A DNA stretch of 64,000 bases from Amycolatopsis decaplanina DSM 44594 (GTDB lineage: Bacteria; Actinomycetota; Actinomycetes; Mycobacteriales; Pseudonocardiaceae), in NCBI RefSeq assembly GCF_000342005.1, contig NZ_AOHO01000047.1, forward strand, positions 179,155 to 243,154. The letters are read 5' to 3'. Under the pieces are notes generated by a model. It saw only the letters and a list, made by a program, of their open reading frames with translations, was not told where the DNA came from and made no database searches. Position 1 is the first letter of the stretch. Each line of letters starts with the position of its first letter. The translations under genes and the position numbers were made by a program. Below are positions 1 to 7,556 of the stretch, one piece after another.

Positions 1-660
1 GAAGGCTTTCACAGCAGGAGGGTCGGTCGCGACACGTTTGCCTTACCCTCAAATAGCTCTATATGCCTGTCTTTCACCTCTTTCCACTGGTCATGGCTTG
101 ACCCTGTGTACGTCGACCATGTCCGGCAAGACTTGAGGTAAGTGGAGACAAACTCAATCTCCCAGACGAGCCATCTATGTCGTTGTCGCGCTCGCGCGGC
201 CGCGGCCCCGGACCGGGACGCGTCGTCGGCGGAGGCCTTCCCGCCGGCGATCTGCTCGACAGTGGATGGTCTCGCGGTCGAGGCGCACAGCGCCCGGGAT
301 TGCGGGATGGCCGGGTCGTAGGAACCCGGCTACCGCCCGAACGGAGCAAGCGCGGTGTCGTCGCGAACACCGGATCGACCGGGCTTCCCCGTCGATGACT
401 CGGCGAGATGCAGGTCGCGCTGTCCGCAAAAGATCTTGGGCTCGAAGTGAAACTCGTGTGCGGGACGTCTGCGTGACCCGTCCGCGTGAAGAAGAAGATC
501 GAGGACTCTGACCCCCTGGCAACGAGGGGGAGGGGTTGCCAGGGAACCAGATTCCTCGAAGTCGTCTTCCGGCCGTTGCCTGTTACAACGGAAGCGACCC
601 CACTGAGGCAGTGTTCGGAAAACGATCGGACGTGGAGCGGGCGGAGCCTTCAGTGGCTGC
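1..660. other. no recognisable gene
   Basis: Short open frames occur on both strands, but their translations are Arg/Pro/Ser-rich shadows without any recognisable domain. The only structure I can point to is the inverted repeat at 514-544. The region presumably holds the promoter of the two-component operon that starts near 823. Confidence 0.4.
514..544. repeat. 10-bp inverted repeat, possible terminator
   Basis: CCCTGGCAAC (514-523) and GTTGCCAGGG (535-544) form a perfect 10-bp stem around an 11-base G-rich loop. No T tract follows. It could terminate a gene to the left of the window or act as an operator for the two-component operon downstream. Confidence 0.45.
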
Positions 661-822
661 GGTAGGGCGAGTTCGATGACCGCCGTGCTAGCCGGCTTTC
701 AACTGCCTTCGTGGCGGGGCTCGGAGTTCCGGTCATCGTGCGCTGGTCGGGGTCCTTTCATGAGACGATGCCCTGTGCGCGAAAAGGTGCCGTGGTCCGA
801 TCGCGCGGTGACAATGTCAGGT

Positions 823-1494
823 ATGGACAGCGACGGGACGCCGGTCAGGTTGCTGCTGGTCGAGGACGAGCCCGAACTGCGCGGGATGCTCACCGGCCTG
901 TTCACCGAGGAGGGATATCTCGTCGACGTGGCCGCGGACGGGCAGCGTGGCCTGCACTACGGGCTCTCCCGCGGTTACGACGTGATCGTGCTCGATCGGC
1001 GTCTACCCGCCATCGAAGGCCTCGACCTGCTCTCCCGTTGGCGTGGGCGGGGCGTGACCACGCCAGTCCTGGTGCTCTCGGCCTTGGGCAATCCCGCCGA
1101 CAGGGTCGCCGGCCTCGACGCCGGAGCGGAGGACTACCTCGCCAAGCCGTTCCATCTTGAGGAGCTGCTGGCCAGGTTGCGGGCATTGCGTCGCCGTCAC
1201 CTCGATGCCGCCCGCGGGCTGCCGGTGCCCGGCGGTTCGCTCGACATCGACAGCAGGGAGGTCATGATCGACGGAGGGGTGGTGTCGCTGTCCGAGCGCG
1301 AATGCGCGCTGCTGGTCACCCTGGCCGCGCGCCCGGCTCAGGTGTTCACCCGCGCCGACCTGCGGGCGCTTGTCTTCGACGACGCAGGGCCGGAGGTGGT
1401 CGAGAGTTACGTGCACTACCTGCGCCGCAAGCTCGGGCCGGACGTCGTGGCGACGGTGCGCGGGCGCGGGTATCGGCTTGGCCGGATCCGATGA
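823..1494 (+). CDS. OmpR/PhoB-family response regulator
   Basis: Predicted DNA-binding output half of a two-component system, 223 aa. The receiver domain spans about residues 9-120, with the acidic pocket in LLVEDEPE, phospho-acceptor Asp58 (VIVLDRRLP) and the conserved Lys108 (DYLAKPF). The C-terminal winged helix (about 130-223) ends in VRGRGYRLG, typical of the family. The reading frame is open upstream to 676, but those extra residues resemble nothing. ATG at 814 or 823 places the protein start at the usual distance from the receiver. The stop overlaps the kinase start by 4 bp, so the two are translationally coupled. The stimulus is unknown. Confidence 0.9.
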   Translation: MDSDGTPVRLLLVEDEPELRGMLTGLFTEEGYLVDVAADGQRGLHYGLSRGYDVIVLDRRLPAIEGLDLLSRWRGRGVTTPVLVLSALGNPADRVAGLDAGAEDYLAKPFHLEELLARLRALRRRHLDAARGLPVPGGSLDIDSREVMIDGGVVSLSERECALLVTLAARPAQVFTRADLRALVFDDAGPEVVESYVHYLRRKLGPDVVATVRGRGYRLGRIR

Positions 1495-2702
1495 GTTCCG
1501 CCGACGTGGCTTCGTTGCGTCGCACGGCGTTACGTGTCGGAGTGCAGACCGCGGTGGCTGTCACGGTGACTGTGCTCGTTCTCTGCGGCATCGCGCTGTT
1601 GGTCATGTTGAGCGGGCAGCACGACGACGACGCCGCCGTGATCGCCGGGGCGATCGCCAGTGCGGACGATGTCACCGATCCACCTGCCGGGACCTGGGTG
1701 GTGATGCTGCGCCAGGGCGTGGTGGAAGCCAGTCCGGGACTTCCGGCGGGTGCGTCCGACGAAGCCGTGTTGCGGCGCAGCGCCGAGGATCGGTCCGCGG
1801 TGACCGAAGACCGCGTCGCGGGTGACCGGGAGTATCGCGTGCGCACCGAGCCGCGAGACGGTGGCGCGCTCCAGGTGGTCCTCGACCTCGGCCGCGACCA
1901 CGTTCAGCGCACCCGGCTGATCGAGTCACTCGTGCTCGTCGGTGCTGTCGGTCTGCTCCCCGCGGCCGGTATCGGCGCGTGGTTGGGACGCCGCGCCATG
2001 ATGCCCATGGCGAACGCACTCGCCCTGCAACGTCGATTCGTCGCCGACGCGGGACACGAACTGCGCACCCCGGTCACCCTGCTCAGTACCCGGGCCCAGC
2101 TGATCCAGCGAGCCCTGCTCCGCAGGGCCGACGTGTCGTCCGATGTGGACAAGCTCGTCCGCGACGCCGACCAGCTCGCCGCCATCCTCGAAGACCTGCT
2201 CCTGGCCGCGGACCCCAGGGGACAAGCGACACACGAACCTGTCGATCTCCGCGGCGTCGTCGAACGAGTTGTCGAGACGGCCCGAAGCGAGACCCGCGTC
2301 CCCATCACCTTCGTCCCCCACGAGCGGGTCGGGGTGCTCGGATCCGCCGCCGGTCTCACCCGTGCCGTGACGGCGCTGCTCGACAACGCCGTCCGGCACG
2401 CGGATACCGGCGTTGTCGTGACCTTGCGTGTCGATCTCGCGGAGGCGGAGCTCGACGTCACCGACGACGGGCCCGGTATCGCTCTCGAAGCCCTGCCTCG
2501 CCTCTTCGACCGGTTCGCCACCACACGTACCGAACGCGCCGAAGGTGGCCGCAGGCAGTACGGGCTGGGTCTTGCGCTGGTCAGCGAGATCGCCGCCCGC
2601 CACGGTGGGACCATCACCGCGGTCACGTCGGATGAGGGCGCCCGTTTCCGGCTGAGGCTTCCCGCTCTCCCAGGGAACTCCCAGAATTCGGCGACATCCT
2701 GA
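1491..2702 (+). CDS. sensor histidine kinase
   Basis: Membrane histidine kinase, 403 aa, partner of the preceding regulator (ATGA overlap). Two membrane segments at about residues 18-40 and 144-165 bracket an extracytoplasmic sensor loop of roughly 100 aa. The dimerisation/phospho-acceptor box is FVADAGHELRTP (His189). ATPase motifs are visible: N box LLDNAVRHA, G1 DDGPGI and G2 GLGLALVSEIAARHGG. Only a very short stretch separates TM2 from the H box, so a full HAMP domain is not evident. Such RR-HK pairs beside envelope genes often respond to cell-wall stress; that is inference only. Confidence 0.9.
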   Translation: MSSADVASLRRTALRVGVQTAVAVTVTVLVLCGIALLVMLSGQHDDDAAVIAGAIASADDVTDPPAGTWVVMLRQGVVEASPGLPAGASDEAVLRRSAEDRSAVTEDRVAGDREYRVRTEPRDGGALQVVLDLGRDHVQRTRLIESLVLVGAVGLLPAAGIGAWLGRRAMMPMANALALQRRFVADAGHELRTPVTLLSTRAQLIQRALLRRADVSSDVDKLVRDADQLAAILEDLLLAADPRGQATHEPVDLRGVVERVVETARSETRVPITFVPHERVGVLGSAAGLTRAVTALLDNAVRHADTGVVVTLRVDLAEAELDVTDDGPGIALEALPRLFDRFATTRTERAEGGRRQYGLGLALVSEIAARHGGTITAVTSDEGARFRLRLPALPGNSQNSATS

Positions 2703-2736
2703 TCAGGCCCGCGAACCACCGATCCGGAAGGCCGCC

Positions 2737-3243
2737 GTGCCCCCCTTCGTCTCCGGACTGCCCTTGCATGTCCTGGTCGTCCATGCCGTAGTCGTCCTCG
2801 TTCCGTTGGCGGTACTGGCCACGATCGTGATCGCCATCTGGCCTGCTGCTCGACAGCGGGCCGGGTGGCCGGCGGTCGGGTTGACCGCGGCTGCCACCGT
2901 GTGCGTCCCCATCGCCGCCGACAGCGGAGAAGACCTGCGCGATCGGCTGGCACCGACCGCACTCATCAGCGAACATGCCCAGCTCGGAGACCAGTTGCTG
3001 ATCTTCGTGGTGGGCCTGCTGGTGGTCTCGACCGCGTTGGTCTGGTTCGATCATCGGCGTCGCCGGGAGCAGCCAGGTACCTCGCGCGTTCCTCGTAAAC
3101 CGGTCGTCATCTCACTGGCTGTGCTGACCGTGGCGGCCGCCGTGCTGTCCGCGGTCCAGGTCGTCCGAATCGGTGACTCCGGGGCGCGCGCAGCCTGGTC
3201 CGATCGGCAGTACGAGACTCCGCGAGCGGGGTCCCGCGGATGA
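2737..3243 (+). CDS. DUF2231-like integral membrane protein
   Basis: Predicted 168-aa membrane protein starting at GTG 2737. About four hydrophobic segments are visible (near residues 8-33, 45-60, 85-103 and 120-142). The opening GLPLHVLVVH followed by SGEDL and SEHAQLGD fits the DUF2231 family, whose biochemical role is not established. It lies 34 bp after the kinase gene and overlaps the PAP2 gene by 4 bp, so all four genes probably form one operon. The last 20 residues are polar and likely cytoplasmic. Confidence 0.72.
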   Translation: MPPFVSGLPLHVLVVHAVVVLVPLAVLATIVIAIWPAARQRAGWPAVGLTAAATVCVPIAADSGEDLRDRLAPTALISEHAQLGDQLLIFVVGLLVVSTALVWFDHRRRREQPGTSRVPRKPVVISLAVLTVAAAVLSAVQVVRIGDSGARAAWSDRQYETPRAGSRG

Positions 3244-3944
3244 GCGGGGGCGACGATGGGCTGTATCGGGCGGTGACCGGTTTCGCCGCGTCGGTCCCGT
3301 GGCTCGCCGGTCCTGCTGTGGCTGTCACCGAGTACGGCCTGTTCCTGGTGGTCCCGGCGATCGTGGCGATGCTGTGGTGGGCCAGATCGCGAGGACCGAG
3401 GGCGCTCGCGAGCGCCCTCTGGGTGCCGTGCTCCGTGGCTCTCGCTTTCGGTGTCGACTCGGTGATCAAAGCACTGGTCGCCGAACCGCGGCCGTGCTGG
3501 GCGGTAACCGGGGTGCGTCCGCTGCTGCCTTGTGACCCGCCTGCCGACTTTTCCTTTCCCAGCAACCACACGGCCATCGTCGCCGCCTTCGCGGCGGCGG
3601 TATTTCTGGTACGACGCCGATGGGCGATCCCCGCCGGCATCTTCGCCTTGCTGATCGGCCTCTCCCGCGTCTATGTGGGGGCGCACTATCCGCACGACGT
3701 ATTGGCGGGGCTGGTAGTCGGCGCGGGCGTGGGGATGTCCGGGGTCCTCGCGCGGTCGTCGACAACCCGCTTCATCTCGCGTCATGTCCCGCGGTCAGGG
3801 CGACAGCACGCTGACAAGGTCAGACCCAGCGAGTTCAAAGAGTCACGGATGACACTGGGCCGTCAGATGAGGAGAGGACGACGGCTTCACGGTTCTGGCT
3901 GGAGCCGGACTGACCACGGGTCACCCACGACTTCATCACACTGA
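3240..3944 (+). CDS. PAP2-family phosphatase, undecaprenyl-diphosphatase-like
   Basis: Predicted membrane phosphatase of 234 aa. All three PAP2 signature blocks are present: a KALVAEPRP motif (KxxxxxxRP), FPSNH (PSGH-type), and SRVYVGAHYPHD (SRxxxxxHxxxD). In this family these residues dephosphorylate lipid pyrophosphates such as undecaprenyl pyrophosphate on the outer membrane face. Several hydrophobic helices separate the blocks. After about residue 185 the tail is polar and Arg/Ser-rich and looks non-conserved, so the original stop may have been lost. Co-transcription with the two-component pair suggests envelope maintenance (inference). Confidence 0.85.
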   Translation: MSGGDDGLYRAVTGFAASVPWLAGPAVAVTEYGLFLVVPAIVAMLWWARSRGPRALASALWVPCSVALAFGVDSVIKALVAEPRPCWAVTGVRPLLPCDPPADFSFPSNHTAIVAAFAAAVFLVRRRWAIPAGIFALLIGLSRVYVGAHYPHDVLAGLVVGAGVGMSGVLARSSTTRFISRHVPRSGRQHADKVRPSEFKESRMTLGRQMRRGRRLHGSGWSRTDHGSPTTSSH

Positions 3945-4245
3945 CCCCCTTCGCCGACGACACCGAGGTGTCACCTCTCGCGCGTCACACCGTCCCGAAT
4001 AGGCGGTCACCGCGGACCTGGTGGCGCAGCTGGCGTTCCGTGCGATCCCTCAACCGCTCCGGCCTCGACATCCCCAGCGACACCGACCTCGACACCCTGA
4101 TCGCACAACTGCGCGCAGGGTCGCCCGAACCGGTGGTGGGCGAGCCCGGACCCGGCCGGACCGTGTCCTGGCGGACGAGGCCTGCGGTGTTCTGGCGTCT
4201 GCAGGGAGCAGTCGCTCGCGCTGAGTAGAAACAACGAGGCTGACC
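3945..4245. other. unassigned stretch before the ligase remnant
   Basis: About 300 bases with only short frames. One rightward frame around 4060-4125 reads SGLDIPSDTDLDTLIAQL and looks once-coding, but stops and frame changes surround it and I cannot assign a family. It may be the decayed 5' part of the ligase gene that follows, or of a neighbour. Confidence 0.3.
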
Positions 4246-4661
4246 AGCCGAAACGACAAGGACTTCGCCAGCAGACTCCGCATCCTCGGCGACGTGCTCA
4301 ATGGCCGCCAGGCCGTGCTCGACGGCGAGATCGTCGCGCTCGACGACCACAGCCGCCCGACTTCGGGCTCTTGCAGAACTACGCCGGCGGTGGCGATGTG
4401 GCCGTGGAGTACTTCGTCCTCGACGTCCTGCTGCTGGATGAACCCTATGAGCAGCGGCGGACGGTGCTGGAGGCGATCGAGCCGCCGGGCAAGAACCTCG
4501 TCGCGATCACCCCGTCCTACAGTCACGCCGATCTCTCGGCGACCGGCATAAGCCCGCACGATCTGCTCGACGTCGCGAAGGACCGCGGGCTCGAAGACCT
4601 GGTCGTGAAAGCGATGCGGCCGAAGTACACGCGGCGGCCGTTGAGCAGTCAGCCCACGTAG
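4246..4661 (+). pseudogene. remnant of ATP-dependent DNA ligase (LigD/LigC type)
   Basis: Two consecutive frames reconstruct the centre of an ATP-dependent DNA ligase adenylation domain. SRNDKDF...LNGRQAVLDGEIVALD lies in one frame (about 4246-4360). FGLLQ...VEYFVLDVLLLDE and the GLEDLVVKA block lie in another (about 4362-4661). LDGEIVALD, the SRP-FGLLQ stretch and the VEYFVLD/DLL block are hallmarks of the LigD ligase domain. The adenylated-Lys motif at the N terminus and the OB-fold C terminus are missing, and a one-base deletion near 4360 breaks the frame. The gene is therefore decayed. It probably once belonged to an NHEJ-type ligase set. Confidence 0.75.
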
Positions 4662-4879
4662 ATCGCCAGATGCTGGGCCTGGGGGTCGGGTGGCAGCATG
4701 CGGTAGTTCAGCGCGTGCAGGAACCGCTGCTGGCCGATCCGGCGTTTCTCTTCGACGAGGACGCGCTGCATGACCGCGATCTGCCCGGCCAGGCCGCCGA
4801 AGGTCTGCAGGGAGGTCAGGAACCATGCCCAGGTCGCGGTGAGGCGCGGGATGAGATCCCGTTTCGTGGTTTCGGGCAC
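4649..4879 (-). CDS. small hypothetical protein
   Basis: 76-aa leftward reading frame with a natural composition: hydrophilic N terminus, a hydrophobic/aromatic stretch TWAWFLTSLQTFGGLAG, then VEEKRRIGQQRFLHAL and a Pro-rich tail. No domain is recognised. Its start faces the palindrome at 4923-4944 and the divergent ChrB-type operon, so the two may share a regulator. Its 3' end overlaps the end of the ligase remnant by 13 bp. Confidence 0.5.
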   Translation of the reverse strand: MPETTKRDLIPRLTATWAWFLTSLQTFGGLAGQIAVMQRVLVEEKRRIGQQRFLHALNYRMLPPDPQAQHLAIYVG

Positions 4880-4922
4880 CGGTGAGTTTTCCTCTCTGCG
4901 CGCACGACGGAACCCGAGTAAT

Positions 4923-4944
4923 GTAACCGTGGTTGCACCGTTAC
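4923..4944. promoter_or_regulatory. palindromic operator candidate between divergent genes
   Basis: GTAACCGTG (4923-4931) and CACCGTTAC (4936-4944) form an inverted repeat with one mismatch and a 4-base centre. It sits 16 bp before ATG 4960 and 44 bp from the divergent start at 4879. That position suits repression by a dimeric regulator. The regulator is not encoded nearby, unless ChrB itself acts here. Confidence 0.5.
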
Positions 4945-4959
4945 CGGGAGGTGTTCCAC

Positions 4960-5328
4960 ATGCTGGCCTGGTCGACCGTCACCTATGGCGCCGTGCTGTC
5001 GGTGATCCTGGTGGCAGTGCTGGTCGCTCTGCTGGTGCGTCCTCGCCGGCCGCTGGTGATCGCCACCGCCGCGCTCGCGGCCGGGGTCGGCCCGGCGGCC
5101 TGGAACGCGATTCTGAATGCCGTGCACGCTCCCGGTTTCTTCACCGACGCCCCGATCGCGGTGTTCCCGGTCAGCTGGCAGGACACCGGCAGCGGCGTGT
5201 TCGCCTTGGCGGTCGCCGTGCTGGCGCTCGGATTCGGGCCGCTGGCCAGGGAATCAGGGCGACGGGTCGCCCTGACCTCGCTCCTGGCGGCGGTCGCGGC
5301 ACTGGTCGTGGACGTCTACCTGTACTGA
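4960..5328 (+). CDS. small integral membrane protein
   Basis: 122-aa protein with four predicted membrane helices and short polar ends. ATG 4960 is preferred over the in-frame TTG at 4933 because GGGAGGTG precedes it at good spacing and the TTG lies inside the operator palindrome. No family recognised. It is the first gene of a rightward operon with a DUF1259 lipoprotein and the two ChrB-like proteins, 49 bp before the lipoprotein gene. Confidence 0.65.
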   Translation: MLAWSTVTYGAVLSVILVAVLVALLVRPRRPLVIATAALAAGVGPAAWNAILNAVHAPGFFTDAPIAVFPVSWQDTGSGVFALAVAVLALGFGPLARESGRRVALTSLLAAVAALVVDVYLY

Positions 5329-5377
5329 CCCCGCCGTTGCCCGGCAGTACGCGGGGATCGACGAGCCGAAGAAAGGA

Positions 5378-6364
5378 ATGATCGTGGTGGCCCGACATCG
5401 CGTTGTTGTGCGGATGTTCGCTGGAGTAAGCGCGCTCGTGTTGCTGGCCGGGTGTGGTGCCGGCCGGGGGAGTGCCGGCGCTGGTCCGGAGGCTGACGAG
5501 CATGGCCAGCACCCCCGGTGGATCGAGCCGGTGAAGACGACCGAGGCGGACTGGAAGGGCGTGGCCGACGCGCTGGGCCGCTCGGGCAAGCTGTCCGGGG
5601 AGACGGTGTATCGGGTGGGGTTCCCACGCCGGGACCTGCCAGTGGTGTCGAAGGGCGTGCGGATCAAGGCCGGGTTCGCCCTCGGCTCCTATGCGGCGTT
5701 CGTCCGCTACCGCGACGGCAAGACGATGGTGATGGGTGACCTGGTGATCACCGAGGACGAGCTGCCCCGCGTGACGGATGTGCTGCAGCGCAACGGGATT
5801 TCCCAGACCGCGGTGCACAAGCATCTGCTGGCGCACGAGCCGCAGGTGTGGTGGTGTCACATTCACGCCGAGGGCACCGACCCCGTGGCGATCGCGCAGG
5901 GGATCAAGGCCGCGTTGGACGTCACCACCACCCCACCGGCCGTTGATCCGACGCCCCCGCCGCCGCTGGATCTGGACACCGCCGGGATCGACGCCGCGTT
6001 GGGCGCGAAGGGCACCAACGACGGCGGTATTTACAAGTTCTCCTTCGCCTGCGGGGAAACCGTGACCTCCCACCGGCGGGTTCTTTTGCCCGCGATGGGG
6101 GTGAACACCGCGCTGAACTTCCAGCCCGTCGGTGGCGGCAGGGCCGCGATCAACGGTGACTTCGTGATGACCGAGCACGAGGTCCAGAATGTGATCAAGG
6201 CGTTGCGCGCGGGTGGGATCGAGATCGTGGAACTCCACCATCACGCGCTGGATGACCGGCCGCGGTTGTTCTACATGCACTTCTGGGCCGTCGACGACGG
6301 CGTGAAGTTGGCCAAGGCGCTCCGGGGCGCGGTGGACGCCCACAACGTCCACCCCGCGAGCTGA
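5378..6364 (+). CDS. DUF1259-domain lipoprotein (LpqO/LppY-like)
   Basis: 328-aa predicted lipoprotein. The N-terminal signal ends in a lipobox (VLLAGCGAG), with the lipidated Cys near residue 26. Two tandem DUF1259 repeats follow, around residues 50-180 and 200-325, joined by a Pro-rich linker. Each repeat carries a His-rich block of the kind VHKHLLAHEPQVWWCHIH or ELHHHALDDRPRLFYMHFWA. The family is found in mycobacteria as LpqO/LppY and has no established function; the conserved His suggest metal binding (inference). A good ribosome site (GAAAGGA) precedes ATG 5378. The linkage with ChrB suggests an oxyanion or metal-stress operon. Confidence 0.8.
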   Translation: MIVVARHRVVVRMFAGVSALVLLAGCGAGRGSAGAGPEADEHGQHPRWIEPVKTTEADWKGVADALGRSGKLSGETVYRVGFPRRDLPVVSKGVRIKAGFALGSYAAFVRYRDGKTMVMGDLVITEDELPRVTDVLQRNGISQTAVHKHLLAHEPQVWWCHIHAEGTDPVAIAQGIKAALDVTTTPPAVDPTPPPPLDLDTAGIDAALGAKGTNDGGIYKFSFACGETVTSHRRVLLPAMGVNTALNFQPVGGGRAAINGDFVMTEHEVQNVIKALRAGGIEIVELHHHALDDRPRLFYMHFWAVDDGVKLAKALRGAVDAHNVHPAS

Positions 6365-6394
6365 CCGGCGCCATACCAGAGCGAGACTGAGTAG

Positions 6395-6898
6395 GTGAGC
6401 AGCGCGACGTCCAGCCGATCGAACACACCGGGCCAGTGGGTGCTGCTTTCGTATCGGATGCCCCGTGAGCCCTCCACGCCCCGGATCACGGTGTGGCGCA
6501 AGCTCAAACGGCTGGGCGTCGCCCAGCTCGGCGACGGACTGGTCGCTCTTCCCGCCGACGCCCGCACCCGCGAGCACCTGGACTGGATCGCCGACGAGAT
6601 CCTCGAAGCCGGCGGCTCCGCCATGGTGTGGCTCGCCCAGCCGACCGGAGCGGGTCAGGAACGGCAGCTCGCCCAGGCGATGGCCGATGCCCGCGCCACC
6701 GAATACACCGCCGTGCTCACCGAAGCCGAGCAGGCCAAGACGGCGCCCGAACCGGAACGGCTGCGCGTCATGCGGCGGCTGCGCGCCGAACTCCGCCGCA
6801 TTCACCGCCGCGACTACTTCCCGCCCCCGCAACGCACGTCCGCCGAGCACGCCGTCAGCGCACTCCACCCCGACCACGTCACCGAGGAGACCGCATGA
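6395..6898 (+). CDS. ChrB N-terminal domain protein
   Basis: 167-aa protein matching the N-terminal half of ChrB, the chromate-sensing regulator. The characteristic opening WVLLSYRMPREPSTPR is followed by VWRKLKRLGVAQLGDGLVALP. The middle is helical and charged, ending in RRIHRRDYFPPP. In classical ChrB the N- and C-terminal domains are one polypeptide; here they are two genes with a 4-bp ATGA overlap. GTG 6395 is the likely start. ChrB acts as a chromate-responsive DNA-binding protein in studied bacteria, but no ChrA transporter is visible here. Confidence 0.78.
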   Translation: MSSATSSRSNTPGQWVLLSYRMPREPSTPRITVWRKLKRLGVAQLGDGLVALPADARTREHLDWIADEILEAGGSAMVWLAQPTGAGQERQLAQAMADARATEYTAVLTEAEQAKTAPEPERLRVMRRLRAELRRIHRRDYFPPPQRTSAEHAVSALHPDHVTEETA

Positions 6899-7326
6899 AA
6901 TGGGCCACGCGCGCAGGTATCCACATCGACCGTGCCGCCTGCGCCTGGCTGATCCGCCGCGCGATCGATCCCGACGCCGGGTTCGTGTTCGTCACCGATC
7001 CGGCCGATGTGCCGCCGGATGCCACGCCGTTCGACATGCGTGGTGTCGACCTCGGCCACCACGGCGGAGATTGCAGCTTCGAAACCATCCTGCGCCGCCA
7101 CGACATCACCGACCCGGTCCTGTGGCGTATCGCCGAAATCGTCCACGAAGCCGACCTCGACGATGAACGTTACGACGCTCCCGAAGCCCCGGGACTCGAT
7201 GTCATCCTCCGCGGTCTCTCCATGATCGGCGACGATGAAAACACTCTCAGCGTCACCAAGCCTCTCTTCGACGGCCTCTACGAGTACTACCACCGCGCCG
7301 GGCTCCTCGGCCGCGAACCAGCCTGA
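6895..7326 (+). CDS. ChrB C-terminal domain protein
   Basis: 143-aa protein matching the C-terminal ChrB domain: KWATRAGIHIDRAACAWLI, then FDMRGVDLGHHGGDCSFE and a HEADLDDERYD block. These conserved His, Asp and Cys residues resemble a metal- or oxyanion-binding site. ATG 6895 overlaps the stop of the N-terminal-domain gene, implying coupled translation and stoichiometric partners. It is the last gene of the operon. A 230-bp convergent gap separates it from the NTPase gene. Confidence 0.8.
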   Translation: MKWATRAGIHIDRAACAWLIRRAIDPDAGFVFVTDPADVPPDATPFDMRGVDLGHHGGDCSFETILRRHDITDPVLWRIAEIVHEADLDDERYDAPEAPGLDVILRGLSMIGDDENTLSVTKPLFDGLYEYYHRAGLLGREPA

Positions 7327-7556
7327 CCGCCCGGAACCACCACGCTGCGCCGGAGAAACACCATTGGGGCGGTGCGGCGAGCACGCGCACCGCTCGCCAT
7401 GGGGCACCGTCCGGGCGAGACGCAGCACATGCGGCGCGAGTTTTAAGAATCGGTCAGGTATTACCGACGACCCTTGACGACGAACCCGTTCTTCGTACGG
7501 TTGACGAGCTCGTGAAGATCGAGCAACAGATGGGCGAAGCTGTTTGGCCTAGGTGA

